A stretch of 64,000 nt of DNA, taken from positions 39,532 to 103,531 of the forward strand of contig NZ_CABJCG010000022.1 of NCBI RefSeq assembly GCF_902364025.1. The letters are read 5' to 3'. The position numbers and the translations under genes were made by a program. The DNA is from Enterocloster lavalensis (GTDB lineage: Bacteria; Bacillota; Clostridia; Lachnospirales; Lachnospiraceae). Positions 1-9,386 of the stretch are shown piece after piece. A model generated the notes under the pieces. That model ran no database searches. It saw only the letters and a program-made list of their open reading frames with translations, and had not been told where the DNA came from. How positions within the stretch are numbered: position 1 is the stretch's first letter; each line of letters opens with the position of its first letter.

Positions 1-941
1 AGTCGGTGCGCGGAGATGATCTGTATATCATGGTGGACGTGTGTAATTACAGTCTTACCTATTCCCTCTGCGGCATGATCAACCATATGTCGCCGGACGA
101 CCATTTCCAGGATTTGAAGCGCATCATCGCTGCCGCCGCAGGCAAAGCCCGCCGGATCAACGTGATTATGCCCTTCTTATATGAGAGCCGCCAGCATAAG
201 CGTTCCGGCCGCGAGTCCCTGGACTGCGCCCTGGCCCTCAGGGAGCTGGTCAACATGGGCGTGGAGAACATCATTACCTTCGACGCCCACGACCCCAGAG
301 TGCAGAACGCCATCCCGCTGCGGGGATTTGAGACGGTACAGCCCATTTACCAGTTCTTAAAGTACCTGCTCAAGGTGGAGACCGACTTACAGATCGACAG
401 CGACCACATGATGGTCATCAGCCCGGACGAGGGCGGAACCGGCCGCGCCGTGTACTTCGCCAATATGCTGGGACTGGATATGGGAATGTTTTACAAACGC
501 CGGGACTACACCAAGATCGTGGGAGGCCGCAACCCCATCGTGGCCCACGAGTTTTTGGGCTCCAGCGTGGAGGGCAAGGACGTGCTGATCATCGACGACA
601 TGATCTCCTCCGGCGAGAGCGTCCAGGACGTGGCCAAGGAGCTGAAGCGCAGAAAGGCCAGAAAGGTGTTTATCTGCGCCACCTTTGGACTGTTCACCAA
701 CGGTCTGGCCAAATTTGACGAGTATTACGAGAACGGCATCATCGACCGGATTCTGACCACCAACCTGGTGTACCAGACCCCAGACCTGCTGTCGAGGCCG
801 TACTATATCAATGTGGATATGAGCAAATACATCGCGCTCATTATCGACAATTTAAACCACGACGCTTCCTTAAGCGAGCTTTTGACTCCCACCAACCGGA
901 TCAACAAGCTGCTGGCGAAGTATCGAGAGGGACGCAGCTGA
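1..941 (+). CDS. prs: Ribose-phosphate pyrophosphokinase, 3' part of gene
   Basis: Makes PRPP from ribose 5-phosphate and ATP in the cytoplasm, for nucleotide, His and Trp synthesis. The frame is open at the window edge (first whole codon at base 3), and no ribosome site precedes the GTG at 6, so the start lies outside and the N-terminus is missing. Family marks in the visible part are the RQHKRS stretch, FDAHDPRVQN around the catalytic-region His, and the PRPP-binding loop VLIIDDMISSGES. It resembles the longer clostridial form of the enzyme rather than the standard form of about 315 residues; that is my reading from the sequence without an alignment. The frame is intact to its stop, and the next gene begins about 50 bases later. 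Confidence 0.88.
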   Translation, partial: SVRGDDLYIMVDVCNYSLTYSLCGMINHMSPDDHFQDLKRIIAAAAGKARRINVIMPFLYESRQHKRSGRESLDCALALRELVNMGVENIITFDAHDPRVQNAIPLRGFETVQPIYQFLKYLLKVETDLQIDSDHMMVISPDEGGTGRAVYFANMLGLDMGMFYKRRDYTKIVGGRNPIVAHEFLGSSVEGKDVLIIDDMISSGESVQDVAKELKRRKARKVFICATFGLFTNGLAKFDEYYENGIIDRILTTNLVYQTPDLLSRPYYINVDMSKYIALIIDNLNHDASLSELLTPTNRINKLLAKYREGRS

Positions 942-993
942 CGCCGGCATTTCCCGGCGCAGTGCGCAAGTTAGACCGAAAGGAATCGTGCCT

Positions 994-2049
994 ATGAACG
1001 AAGAACAATTCCGCAGCAGGATCTACTGGGTAACCTTTTTATTCAGCATGCTGGTGGTGTGGGTTCACTCCTACAACGGGGAATTGTTCCTGGGGCTGAC
1101 CGGACAGGCCGCCATGGTGGACCGGATTGAGCGGGCCATTGGGGAACAACTGGGACAGATGGCTGTCCCGGGGTTCTTCATGGTCTCCGCTTATCTGTTC
1201 TACCGGCGGTTTACCTGGGAGAAACTTCTATATAAATGGAAGTCCCGCGTTCACAGCGTGCTGATTCCTTATTTTTTATGGAATTTTCTCTACTACATGG
1301 CCTATGTTTTGGCCACCCGCATACCCGCCGTCACCCGCCTGATCGGGAAGACGGCGGTGCCCTTTGACGGGGGACAGCTGGTCAGAGCCGTGGCGTTTTA
1401 CGGGTACAATCCCGTGTTCTGGTACCTGTTCCAGCTGATTCTGCTGATCGCGCTTGCGCCGCTTGTCTGGCTGCTTATGCGGTCAAATGCCACGGCGGCG
1501 CTGACCTTCGGGGCCCTGGCCCTGATGATCTGGAAGGGCTGGTATTTCCCGTTTCTGAACGCGGACGCCCTGTTCTACTACAGCGCGGGGGCCTGGGCGG
1601 CTCTGCACCGGGAGCGGGAAGGGAGATTTGCAGAGAGCGGCCGGATCGGGGACTGGGCCGTGGCCGCGGGGGTCCTGGCCTTTCTGGGCACGGCTGCGGT
1701 GTTGTTTGGCAGACCGGGCATGGCGCTCTGGCAGAATCCGCTGCAGACGGTGCTGATCCGCTTTGTCATGGCCGCGGCGGCCTGGATGGCCGTGAGCCTG
1801 GCCCCGCTTCCCCCGGCCTTTGCCTGGATGAAGCAGAACTTCTTTCTCTACGCCGTCCATTTCGCCCTGGTGCGCCTGGTCAACAAGGCGGGGGCGCTGG
1901 TGCTGGGCGGAAACGCCGCCGCGGCCCTGGGGATTTTCCTGGTCATGCCCGCGGTTATGGCGTTTGCCAGCTATGGGCTGTCCCGTTTGCTGGGGCGGTT
2001 TCTGCCGGGGGTGTACGGGGTGCTCTCCGGTGGGCGCGCGGCGCAATGA
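994..2049 (+). CDS. Acyltransferase 3 family membrane protein
   Basis: Multi-pass membrane protein of about 351 residues of the acyltransferase-3 (OafA/NodX-like) type. These proteins usually move acetyl or other acyl groups onto extracellular sugars or wall polymers. The first hydrophobic segment holds the family His (VVWVHSYN, near residue 28), and many further hydrophobic segments follow. ATG at 994 is chosen because AAAGGAA ends eight bases before it; the in-frame GTG at 988 is too close to that site. The length fits the family. It ends at a strong hairpin terminator, so it is probably the last gene of the upstream transcript. The acyl acceptor cannot be told from sequence. Confidence 0.8.
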   Translation: MNEEQFRSRIYWVTFLFSMLVVWVHSYNGELFLGLTGQAAMVDRIERAIGEQLGQMAVPGFFMVSAYLFYRRFTWEKLLYKWKSRVHSVLIPYFLWNFLYYMAYVLATRIPAVTRLIGKTAVPFDGGQLVRAVAFYGYNPVFWYLFQLILLIALAPLVWLLMRSNATAALTFGALALMIWKGWYFPFLNADALFYYSAGAWAALHREREGRFAESGRIGDWAVAAGVLAFLGTAAVLFGRPGMALWQNPLQTVLIRFVMAAAAWMAVSLAPLPPAFAWMKQNFFLYAVHFALVRLVNKAGALVLGGNAAAALGIFLVMPAVMAFASYGLSRLLGRFLPGVYGVLSGGRAAQ

Positions 2050-2050
2050 G

Positions 2051-2116
2051 AAACGGCCCGGGTCTCGCGTGCGGTCTGATCGGATATCAGCCGTCACGAG
2101 GGATCCGGGCCGTTTT
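2051..2116 (+). terminator. Rho-independent terminator after the acyltransferase gene
   Basis: A long GC-rich stem is formed by AAACGGCCCGGGTCTCG and the matching arm CGAGGGATCCGGGCCGTT, followed by a short T run. It starts one base after the stop codon. Confidence 0.8.
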
Positions 2117-2334
2117 CCGCACCTCAATTTCCGCGCCTCAATCCATTTTTCCCGGCCGCCGCTTGCATCCGGCGGCGCTTCATGGTATGATAATAACACT
2201 TCTGCGGAAGTTCTTTCCGCAAGATGCTTCTGATTGAATCCGCGCGCAGATCGCCGCATTTTCACAGAAAAGGAATTGTAAACCACAGAGAGAAAGCGGG
2301 AGGTGGGGCGCCTATGGCTGGATGAAATTAATGG

Positions 2335-2363
2335 TTGACATTTTAATGGAACTATACTATGAT
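2335..2363 (+). promoter_or_regulatory. Sigma-A promoter of recA
   Basis: TTGACA at 2335-2340 and TATGAT at 2358-2363, spaced by exactly 17 bases. The 355-base stretch between the acyltransferase gene and recA holds only the terminator at 2051-2116, this promoter and the LexA site; nothing else was recognised in it. Confidence 0.85.
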
Positions 2364-2377
2364 GATAACTAGAAAAA

Positions 2378-2389
2378 GAACATTTGTTC
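2378..2389. promoter_or_regulatory. LexA (DinR-type) operator of recA
   Basis: GAAC-ATTT-GTTC is a perfect match to the Gram-positive LexA half-sites (GAAC, four bases, GTTC). It lies about 15 bases after the -10 element and before the ribosome site of recA, so bound LexA would block early transcription. This makes recA (and possibly recX) SOS-inducible here. Confidence 0.85.
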
Positions 2390-2404
2390 GCATTGGAGGA
2401 CGCT

Positions 2405-3511
<1,107 letters not shown>

Positions 3512-3538
3512 GCCTGGTTACAACCAGAGCCGGATTCC

Positions 3539-3568
3539 CCCGGCGCCGCACCGTACCGCGGCGCCGGG
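3539..3568 (+). other. Perfect 11-bp hairpin between recA and recX
   Basis: CCCGGCGCCGC and GCGGCGCCGGG pair perfectly around an eight-base loop. There is no T run after it, so it is not a standard terminator. It may pause polymerase or protect the recA 3' end and lower recX output. Confidence 0.5.
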
Positions 3569-3614
3569 CTGAATCCCGGAACATACAAGTAAAATCGAGA
3601 GGAGCGTGGAAGCT

Positions 3615-4226
3615 ATGACCATCACTTCCATTGTCCCCGTGGATAAACGAAAGTGCAAAGTCTTTGTGGATGAAGGCTTTGCCTTTGTTTTATACAAGGG
3701 GGAGATCGGCCGTCTGGGGCTTGCGGAGGGGGCAACCCTGTCCGAAGAGCTGTACCGGCAGATCGAGACGGAACTGTTAAACCGCAGGGCCAGGGAACGC
3801 AGCGTGGACCTGCTGAAGGCCTCGGACAAGAGCGAGAGCCAGATCCGCAGTCGCCTGGAGGAGGACGGGTTCCCCCAGCCCGTGATCGACCGCACCATCG
3901 CCCTGTTGAAGAAGCACCGCTATGTGGACGACGAGGCATTTGCCAGGCGTTACGTGGAGAACGGCGGCACGCGTAAGAGCCGTCGTCAGCTGGCCTACGA
4001 GCTGCGCCAAAAGGGCGTGGACAGCGAGCTGGTGGACGAGGCTCTGCGGGAGGCGGCTCCGCCCGAGGAGGAGACAGTCCGCCGTCTTGTGCAAAAAAAG
4101 GTGGGCAATCCGGGAGACCTTTCGCGGGAGGAATTGCAGAAATTGTACGCATTTCTGGGCCGTAAGGGTTATTCCTACGAGATGATCCGCCGGGTGATCG
4201 GCGAAATCTGCGACGAGTACCAGTGA
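3615..4226 (+). CDS. recX: Regulatory protein RecX
   Basis: Small helical protein of about 203 residues that binds RecA filaments and limits their activity. It lies directly after recA, the usual position. The body shows the repeated three-helix motifs of the family (SESQIRSRLEEDGF, RKSRRQLAYELRQKG, EELQKLYAFLGRKG). The ATG at 3615 is chosen because GAGAGGAG lies ten bases before it; the in-frame GTG at 3606 is only one base after that site. It is probably co-transcribed with recA, read through the hairpin between them. Confidence 0.9.
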   Translation: MTITSIVPVDKRKCKVFVDEGFAFVLYKGEIGRLGLAEGATLSEELYRQIETELLNRRARERSVDLLKASDKSESQIRSRLEEDGFPQPVIDRTIALLKKHRYVDDEAFARRYVENGGTRKSRRQLAYELRQKGVDSELVDEALREAAPPEEETVRRLVQKKVGNPGDLSREELQKLYAFLGRKGYSYEMIRRVIGEICDEYQ

Positions 4227-4298
4227 CAGGCTGTTTCCAGGGCCTCCGGTGGTTTTGTTCATATTGTCTGGATTTGTGCGAAAACAGGGTGAATATAC

Positions 4299-4327
4299 TT
4301 GACACAATACTGAAAAACGTATAAAAT
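4299..4327 (+). promoter_or_regulatory. Sigma-A promoter of rny
   Basis: TTGACA at 4299-4304 and TAAAAT at 4322-4327 with a 17-base spacer, about 50 bases before the rny start. It shows that rny can be expressed independently of recA-recX. Confidence 0.8.
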
Positions 4328-4376
4328 TAATATGTTGTAGTTCGTACAATGAAAATCAAATAGAGGAGGTGCTCCT

Positions 4377-5924
4377 GTGTTGCAGATAGTGGTCCCATCA
4401 CTGATAGTCGGGATAATAATGGCTATTATTGCTTGGTTTGCCGCCCGTTCCTTTGAACGGAAACAGTACGACAGTAAAGTCGGAAGTGCGGAAGAAAAAT
4501 CCAGAGAAATAATAGATGAAGCATTAAAAACTGCGGAGACAAAGAAGCGAGAAGCTCTCCTGGAAGCCAAGGAAGAATCCTTAAAGACAAAGAATGAATT
4601 AGAAAAGGAAACCAAGGAGAGAAGAGCGGAACTTCAACGTTACGAGAAGCGCGTACTGAGCAAGGAAGAGAACGTTGAAAAAAAGGCAGATGCCCTGGAA
4701 AAGAAGGAGGCTGACCTTGTCAGAAGAGAAAATGTTCTGAGCAAGCGCAGTGCGGAAGTGGAAGCCCAATATGAAAAAGGCATACAGGAACTGGAGCGGA
4801 TATCCGGTCTGACCTCCGAACAGGCAAAAGAATATCTTTTAAAATCTGTTGAAGAAGATGTAAAACATGACACAGCGAAGTTAATTAAGGAACTTGAACA
4901 CAAAGCAAAGGAAGAAGCGGACAAGAAGGCAAGGGATCTGGTTGTGACTGCGATTCAGCGGTGCGCGGCGGATCATGTGGCGGAAACCACCGTTTCCGTC
5001 GTACAGCTTCCCAATGATGAGATGAAAGGCCGCATCATTGGCCGAGAGGGACGCAACATTCGTACCCTTGAGACCCTGACGGGCGTGGAATTGATTATCG
5101 ACGATACCCCTGAGGCAGTGGTGTTGTCCGGGTTTGATCCCATTCGTAGAGAAGTTGCCAGAATTGCTCTGGAGCGTTTGATTGTGGACGGGCGTATTCA
5201 TCCGGCCAGAATCGAGGAAATGGTAGAAAAAGCACAAAAAGAAGTGGAGACCAACATGCGGGAAGAAGGCGAGGCAGCATGTCTCGAGGTTGGAATTCAC
5301 GGCATTCATCCTGAACTGATTAAGTTGCTTGGTAAGATGAAGTTTAGAACAAGCTATGGACAGAACGCATTAAAGCATTCAATCGAGGTTGCACAGCTGT
5401 CGGGACTTCTGGCAGCGGAGCTTGGAGTGGATGTACGTTTGGCGAAACGTGCCGGTTTATTACATGACATTGGTAAATCCGTTGACCATGATATGGAAGG
5501 CACACATGTTCAGCTGGGCGCAGATCTCTGCAAGAAGTACAAGGAGTCTGCGACCGTGATCAACGCGGTGGAGTCTCATCATGGCGATGTTGAACCGAAC
5601 AGTCTGATTTCCTGTATTGTGCAGGCTGCGGATACGATTTCCGCGGCAAGGCCCGGTGCAAGGCGTGAGACGTTGGAGACATATACAAACAGATTGAAAC
5701 AGTTAGAAGATATTACCAACTCCTTCAAGGGAGTGGACAAGTCTTTTGCCATTCAGGCAGGTCGGGAAGTTCGAATTATGGTGGTTCCGGAACAGATCAA
5801 TGACGACGGCATGGTATTGCTGGCTAGAGACATTTCGAAACGCATCGAGAGCGAACTGGAATATCCGGGACAGATCAAGGTGAACGTGATCCGTGAGTCG
5901 AGAGTGACGGATTACGCGAAGTAA
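4377..5924 (+). CDS. rny: Ribonuclease Y
   Basis: Membrane-anchored endoribonuclease that starts mRNA decay in Gram-positive bacteria. The 515-residue chain has an N-terminal membrane helix (about residues 3-22), a long charged coiled coil rich in Lys/Glu (about 30-200), a KH RNA-binding domain with [12 protein letters not shown], and an HD domain with LLHDIGK, whose His-Asp pair binds the catalytic metals. Length and domain order match the family. The start is a GTG six bases after the strong site AGAGGAGGT. It has its own promoter and a strong terminator. The gene is visibly more AT-rich than its neighbours, common for coiled-coil coding stretches. Confidence 0.97.
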   Translation: MLQIVVPSLIVGIIMAIIAWFAARSFERKQYDSKVGSAEEKSREIIDEALKTAETKKREALLEAKEESLKTKNELEKETKERRAELQRYEKRVLSKEENVEKKADALEKKEADLVRRENVLSKRSAEVEAQYEKGIQELERISGLTSEQAKEYLLKSVEEDVKHDTAKLIKELEHKAKEEADKKARDLVVTAIQRCAADHVAETTVSVVQLPNDEMKGRIIGREGRNIRTLETLTGVELIIDDTPEAVVLSGFDPIRREVARIALERLIVDGRIHPARIEEMVEKAQKEVETNMREEGEAACLEVGIHGIHPELIKLLGKMKFRTSYGQNALKHSIEVAQLSGLLAAELGVDVRLAKRAGLLHDIGKSVDHDMEGTHVQLGADLCKKYKESATVINAVESHHGDVEPNSLISCIVQAADTISAARPGARRETLETYTNRLKQLEDITNSFKGVDKSFAIQAGREVRIMVVPEQINDDGMVLLARDISKRIESELEYPGQIKVNVIRESRVTDYAK

Positions 5925-5945
5925 ATGTCCGAAGTAAAATGATCA

Positions 5946-5998
5946 ATACCTCAAAACCGCAGCAAGCGAAACGCTTTGCGGTTTTGGGGTATTTTTTT
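5946..5998 (+). terminator. Rho-independent terminator of rny
   Basis: ATACCTCAAAACCGCA pairs with TGCGGTTTTGGGGTAT, with a second short stem AAGCG/CGCTT in the loop, followed by seven Ts. Confidence 0.92.
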
Positions 5999-6000
5999 GG

Positions 6001-6043
6001 TTGACTATTCTAAAAAAATATAATATTATAAAAATATAGAATA
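6001..6043 (+). promoter_or_regulatory. Promoter with inverted repeat before the HTH gene
   Basis: TTGACT at 6001 and TATTAT at 6024 are 17 bases apart. The core lies inside an AT-rich dyad: TATTCTA at 6006-6012 and TAGAATA at 6037-6043. A repressor bound there would cover the promoter, so autoregulation by the HTH protein encoded next is likely but inferred. Confidence 0.55.
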
Positions 6044-6062
6044 ATAGATGGCGGTGAATTTT

Positions 6063-6605
6063 ATGAAAGACATGGAAAAGATCATTTTTCATCCGATCCG
6101 CATGCGCATCATCCAAATGATCGCGCAGAGCCGGACCGCGACGGTGGCAGCCCTGGCCGAGGGCCTGGCGGATATCCCGCGTTCCACGATTTATCATCAC
6201 ATGGGGATTTTGTGTGAGAATCAGATTCTTCGTGTGGTCAGGGAGCAAAAGGTCCGCGGGACTTACGAGAAGGAATACGGCTTAAACTATGACGAGATTG
6301 CAGTCCCGGCAGAGAATACGGAGCGCGCTGTGTCGAATCTGCTTCTGAAGCTCTATGCCGGCTTCAGTTCCTATTTCGCAGTCCCGAATCAAGATCCGGT
6401 CCGGGACCAGCTGTTTCTCTCGGTGAATACCCTGATGCTTGCGGATGAGGAGTTCGAGGACTGCCGCCGGGAGCTGTTTGACGTGATCCAAACATATATG
6501 AACCGACCCGCTGCGGAGAACCGGAGGCCAAGGCTGCTCTCCGTGGTGTCCGCTCCCTGCGCGGGAGAGCGGAAGGACGGCTCTGAGAAGGAGGAAAAAG
6601 CGTGA
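6063..6605 (+). CDS. ArsR/winged-helix type HTH regulator
   Basis: Small DNA-binding protein of about 180 residues. The N-terminal half is a winged helix-turn-helix of the ArsR-like type (FHPIRMRIIQMI, then PRSTIYHHMGIL as recognition helix, then a basic wing). The C-terminal half is helical with no motif I can name and a charged tail. ATG at 6063 is chosen because GGCGGTGA, close to the consensus ribosome site, lies five bases before it; the ATG at 6048 has no such site. Its stop overlaps the start of the following membrane protein, so the two are translationally coupled and probably act together. A dyad at its promoter suggests self-control. The ligand is unknown. Confidence 0.72.
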   Translation: MKDMEKIIFHPIRMRIIQMIAQSRTATVAALAEGLADIPRSTIYHHMGILCENQILRVVREQKVRGTYEKEYGLNYDEIAVPAENTERAVSNLLLKLYAGFSSYFAVPNQDPVRDQLFLSVNTLMLADEEFEDCRRELFDVIQTYMNRPAAENRRPRLLSVVSAPCAGERKDGSEKEEKA

Positions 6606-7123
6606 CGGCAGCGGTGCGGAAGACCTTTGGCCTTTTGGCCGGTATTTTAATTTATTATTTGGTACACGAAGGGGCCCATCTGGTCCTGGCAATGGCCTTT
6701 GGAGTGTTTCAGGAGGTGCGTTTTCTGGAACTGGGCGTGCAGATTGCCATTACCAGCCGGGAGGCGCTGTCTGATCTGCAGTTTGCCGCGTTTAATGCGG
6801 CGGGAGCGGGGGCGTCCCTTGCCATCGCCTATTTACTCGTTTTGTCTGCCGGGCGGATCAACCGGCTGAAGGGCAAGGTGGTAAAAGCGGTCGGCTACTA
6901 CACGACGATTCTGCTTCTGCTCAACGATCCCTTTTACCTGTCCGTGCTCTGCGGTTTTGTGGGCGGTGGGGACATGAACGGCATCGTTATGTTCGGGATT
7001 TCAGAGACAGCGGCCCGCGTGGCATTCGGCGCGTTGGGGCTGGTCAATCTGGGAATCGTATGGAAGTATGTGCTGCCTGCGTACCGCGCAGGATTTGCGG
7101 GCACCGGGGACAGAAACCGATGA
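6602..7123 (+). CDS. Small membrane protein with HExxH motif (M50-like)
   Basis: Hydrophobic protein of 173 residues with about four membrane segments. The first segment contains LVHEGAHLVLA, an HExxH zinc-protease signature placed inside a membrane helix, as in site-2 proteases (M50). A later segment has LLNDPFYLS, which could supply a third ligand, but the usual NPDG or LDG motif is not visible. It is shorter than typical M50 enzymes and has no PDZ domain. It starts at a GTG that overlaps the stop of the HTH gene (GTGA), so it is translationally coupled to it. A plausible role is cleavage of a membrane-bound partner or signal relay to the HTH protein; this is inference. Confidence 0.6.
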   Translation: MTAAVRKTFGLLAGILIYYLVHEGAHLVLAMAFGVFQEVRFLELGVQIAITSREALSDLQFAAFNAAGAGASLAIAYLLVLSAGRINRLKGKVVKAVGYYTTILLLLNDPFYLSVLCGFVGGGDMNGIVMFGISETAARVAFGALGLVNLGIVWKYVLPAYRAGFAGTGDRNR

Positions 7124-7187
7124 CGGGAAACGCGGATTTGAAAGAAAGTCAAACGGACGGCTGGTATAGCGTTTGGGAGGAAATCGG

Positions 7188-7865
7188 ATGGACGGTTTGA
7201 TTTATTATATCGAGGACGAGGAGGATATTGCCTGGGGAGTCCGGGAATATCTGCAAAACAAGGGATTTCATGTGGAAGTGCTGGGCACGGCGAGGGAGGC
7301 GAAGGCGGCGTTGGAACGGAAACTGCCATCCCTGGCGCTGGTGGACTGGAATCTTCCGGACGGGAGCGGGGAACAGCTGTGCAGATGGGTCCGGGAGCGG
7401 TGGAAGGAGCTGCCGGTGATTTTTCTCACGGTGAGAGGGGAGTCCGGCGATATTGTGCGGGGCTTTGAGAACGGAGCGGACGACTATATCTCCAAGCCCT
7501 TTGACCTGGCGGTGCTCCACGCGCGCATCCGCGCCCTGTTGAAACGTGCGGGTAAGGGGGAGACGGCCCGATTAAGCTGTGGGCCGCTGTCCCTGGATAC
7601 CGGGACGATGAAGGTGTATTGGGAAACCAGGTCCCTGCCGGTCAGTCCGGTGGAATACCGGCTGTTGGAGATTTTGATAAAGAATCAGCACCGCACCGTT
7701 ACCAGGCAGAGCCTGCTGGAGTCCATTTGGGACAGCAGCGGGAATTATGTCAATGACAATACCCTGACGGTGGCCATGAAACGGCTGCGGGAAAAGCTGC
7801 CCCAGCCGGAATGTATCCGTACCGTCAGGAGTTTTGGATATTGTATGGAGGAGGTTGAGACATGA
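7188..7865 (+). CDS. OmpR-family response regulator
   Basis: About 225 residues: a receiver domain (acidic EDEED, phospho-acceptor Asp in ALVDWNLPDG, conserved Lys in ISKPFD) followed by a winged-helix trans-reg domain ending with VRSFGYCM. The ATG at 7188 follows GGAGG by eight bases; the frame also opens at a TTG (7173) that would overlap this site. Its stop overlaps the kinase start (ATGA), and the ABC genes follow, so it most likely controls that transporter, as in BceRS-BceAB type peptide-stress modules. The promoter was not clear. Confidence 0.88.
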   Translation: MDGLIYYIEDEEDIAWGVREYLQNKGFHVEVLGTAREAKAALERKLPSLALVDWNLPDGSGEQLCRWVRERWKELPVIFLTVRGESGDIVRGFENGADDYISKPFDLAVLHARIRALLKRAGKGETARLSCGPLSLDTGTMKVYWETRSLPVSPVEYRLLEILIKNQHRTVTRQSLLESIWDSSGNYVNDNTLTVAMKRLREKLPQPECIRTVRSFGYCMEEVET

Positions 7866-9337
7866 GCCGAACATCCGGCCGGTCTGCGGCCATCGGTTTT
7901 ACCGCCGGCTTTGCGCTGGGAGGCGTTCTGGCGGCCTGCGCCTATGTGGCCTGGGCCGCAGGCCGCCAATACGGGCAGTTAGCGCGGCTGGCCGGACAAC
8001 TGTCCCGGCGGTGGCCTGGAAATGAGACGGAGATTGTGGGGATGATCAAGGCGGCGTCTGAAGGCGTCGGAGACGGCGCGGAGGCGGGAATGGAGCTTTT
8101 GAGAAGCTACGGTTTTGAACCGGTTCGGCTGGCCTCCGGTTTTGGCCCGGGGATGGTCCTGCTCACGCTGGCGGGATTGGGAGCATTTCTGGGAATCCTC
8201 TGGTGTGCCTGGCGCAGAGAGCGCAGAAGGAAAATCCTGCGGATCGGGGAGCTGACGGCTTATCTGGAGCAGTCCAACCGGAAGGAGGGAGCGGGCCTCC
8301 TGGCTGGGCGGGAGGACGATTTTTCGCCGCTGCAGGATGAGATTTACAAGACGGTGACCGCGCTGCGCCTGGCGGCGGAGCGGGAAGAGAAAGCCCGCCG
8401 GGAGTTTGCGGACCGGCTTGCGGATGTGGCTCATCAGATCAAAACGCCGGTTACGTCCATCGCCATTACCGCCCAGGCGTTGGACCAGACGGGAAATGAT
8501 CCGGGCCTGAACCGGATCCGCAGGCAGACGGAGCGGCTGGAGCAGCTGGTGGAAACGCTTTTGACCTTTGCCCGGATCGACTCCGGCGCGCTCCGACTGG
8601 AAAAACAGGAGGTAGACGTGTACACGGCGCTGGAACTGGCTGCAGAGACGGTGGAACCGGTTCTGCACCGCAGGCAGATTGACCTTGAGATCCCCAACCA
8701 CCCGGGGATTTCATTTTCGGGGGACCTGGAATGGACGGCGCAGGCGTTTATCAATCTGTTTAAAAACTGCGCCGACCACGCGCCGCAGGGCGGGAGGATC
8801 GCCGTGGAGTACGGGGAAAATCCGCTTTATACGGAGATAACGGTCCGGGATAACGGACCGGGGTTCGCGCCGGAGGAACTTCCTTACATTTTCCAGCGGT
8901 TTTATCAGGGGAAGAGGAGCGTAGGCGATGAGCCGGGAAGCGGAGCGGGGGATGGGAGGGACGCTGGAGAGGGAGTGTCGCGTGGTGAGGAGGCCGGGCA
9001 GGCAGTGTCGCATGGTGAGGAGGCCAGGCCGGGAGTTTCGCATGGTGAGGAGGCCGGGCTGAGCGTGTCGCACGGTGAGGTAGTCGGGCAGGGAGTGTCG
9101 CGCGGTGAGGCTGCCGGGCTGAGCGTGTCGCGTGGTGAGGACACCGGGCCGGGATTGCTGCCCGGCAGTTCTCCCGCCCCCCGCCTGAACCGGGAAAAGG
9201 GAGCCGGCCTGGGTCTGGCCCTGGCCAAGTCCGTGATCGAGTTGCAGGGCGGTTTTATAGAGGCTAGAAATCTGCCGGAAGGGGGAGCTTGCTTTACCGT
9301 GCGATTTTACTGTCACCGGGATGTCACTTTTCTGTGA
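7862..9337 (+). CDS. Sensor histidine kinase with repeat insertion in the ATP lid
   Basis: Membrane kinase of 491 residues. Two membrane helices (about 10-32 and 98-118) flank a short extracellular segment. The dimerisation/phospho-acceptor helix has DVAHQIKTPVTS, and the HATPase domain has the N box (NLFKNCADHA), G1 (DNGPGF), F box (IFQRFYQG) and G2 (GLGLAL). Between the F box and G2, where kinases usually have a lid of 10-20 residues, lies an insert of about 90 residues made largely of six 10-residue repeats (residues 371-430). The frame is kept throughout, so the gene looks functional, but lid function may be altered. It overlaps the regulator gene by four bases, and the ABC transporter follows. 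Confidence 0.85.
   Translation: MSRTSGRSAAIGFTAGFALGGVLAACAYVAWAAGRQYGQLARLAGQLSRRWPGNETEIVGMIKAASEGVGDGAEAGMELLRSYGFEPVRLASGFGPGMVLLTLAGLGAFLGILWCAWRRERRRKILRIGELTAYLEQSNRKEGAGLLAGREDDFSPLQDEIYKTVTALRLAAEREEKARREFADRLADVAHQIKTPVTSIAITAQALDQTGNDPGLNRIRRQTERLEQLVETLLTFARIDSGALRLEKQEVDVYTALELAAETVEPVLHRRQIDLEIPNHPGISFSGDLEWTAQAFINLFKNCADHAPQGGRIAVEYGENPLYTEITVRDNGPGFAPEELPYIFQRFYQGKRSVGDEPGSGAGDGRDAGEGVSRGEEAGQAVSHGEEARPGVSHGEEAGLSVSHGEVVGQGVSRGEAAGLSVSRGEDTGPGLLPGSSPAPRLNREKGAGLGLALAKSVIELQGGFIEARNLPEGGACFTVRFYCHRDVTFL
8972..9151 (+). repeat. Tandem array, six 30-bp units, inside the kinase gene
   Basis: Six consecutive units of 30 bases, each encoding ten residues of the form G/S-V-S-R/H-G-E-x-x-G-x. 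The shared DNA core is GTGTCGC-TGGTGAGG. Units differ at several positions, so the array is not freshly expanded. No spacers are present, so it is not a CRISPR. Confidence 0.92.
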
Positions 9338-9386
9338 TAAGCTGTGATTATCCGAATAAAACAGCAGACAGAAGGAGGAATATGGC

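Noticed and set aside
3539..3568. Terminator between recA and recX
   Set aside because: The stem is strong but no T run follows, so it was listed only as a hairpin.
8972..9151. CRISPR-like array
   Set aside because: Units are contiguous with no unique spacers, and the array is in frame within a kinase gene. The arrays at 28570, 53096 and 62320 were rejected as CRISPRs for the same lack of spacers.
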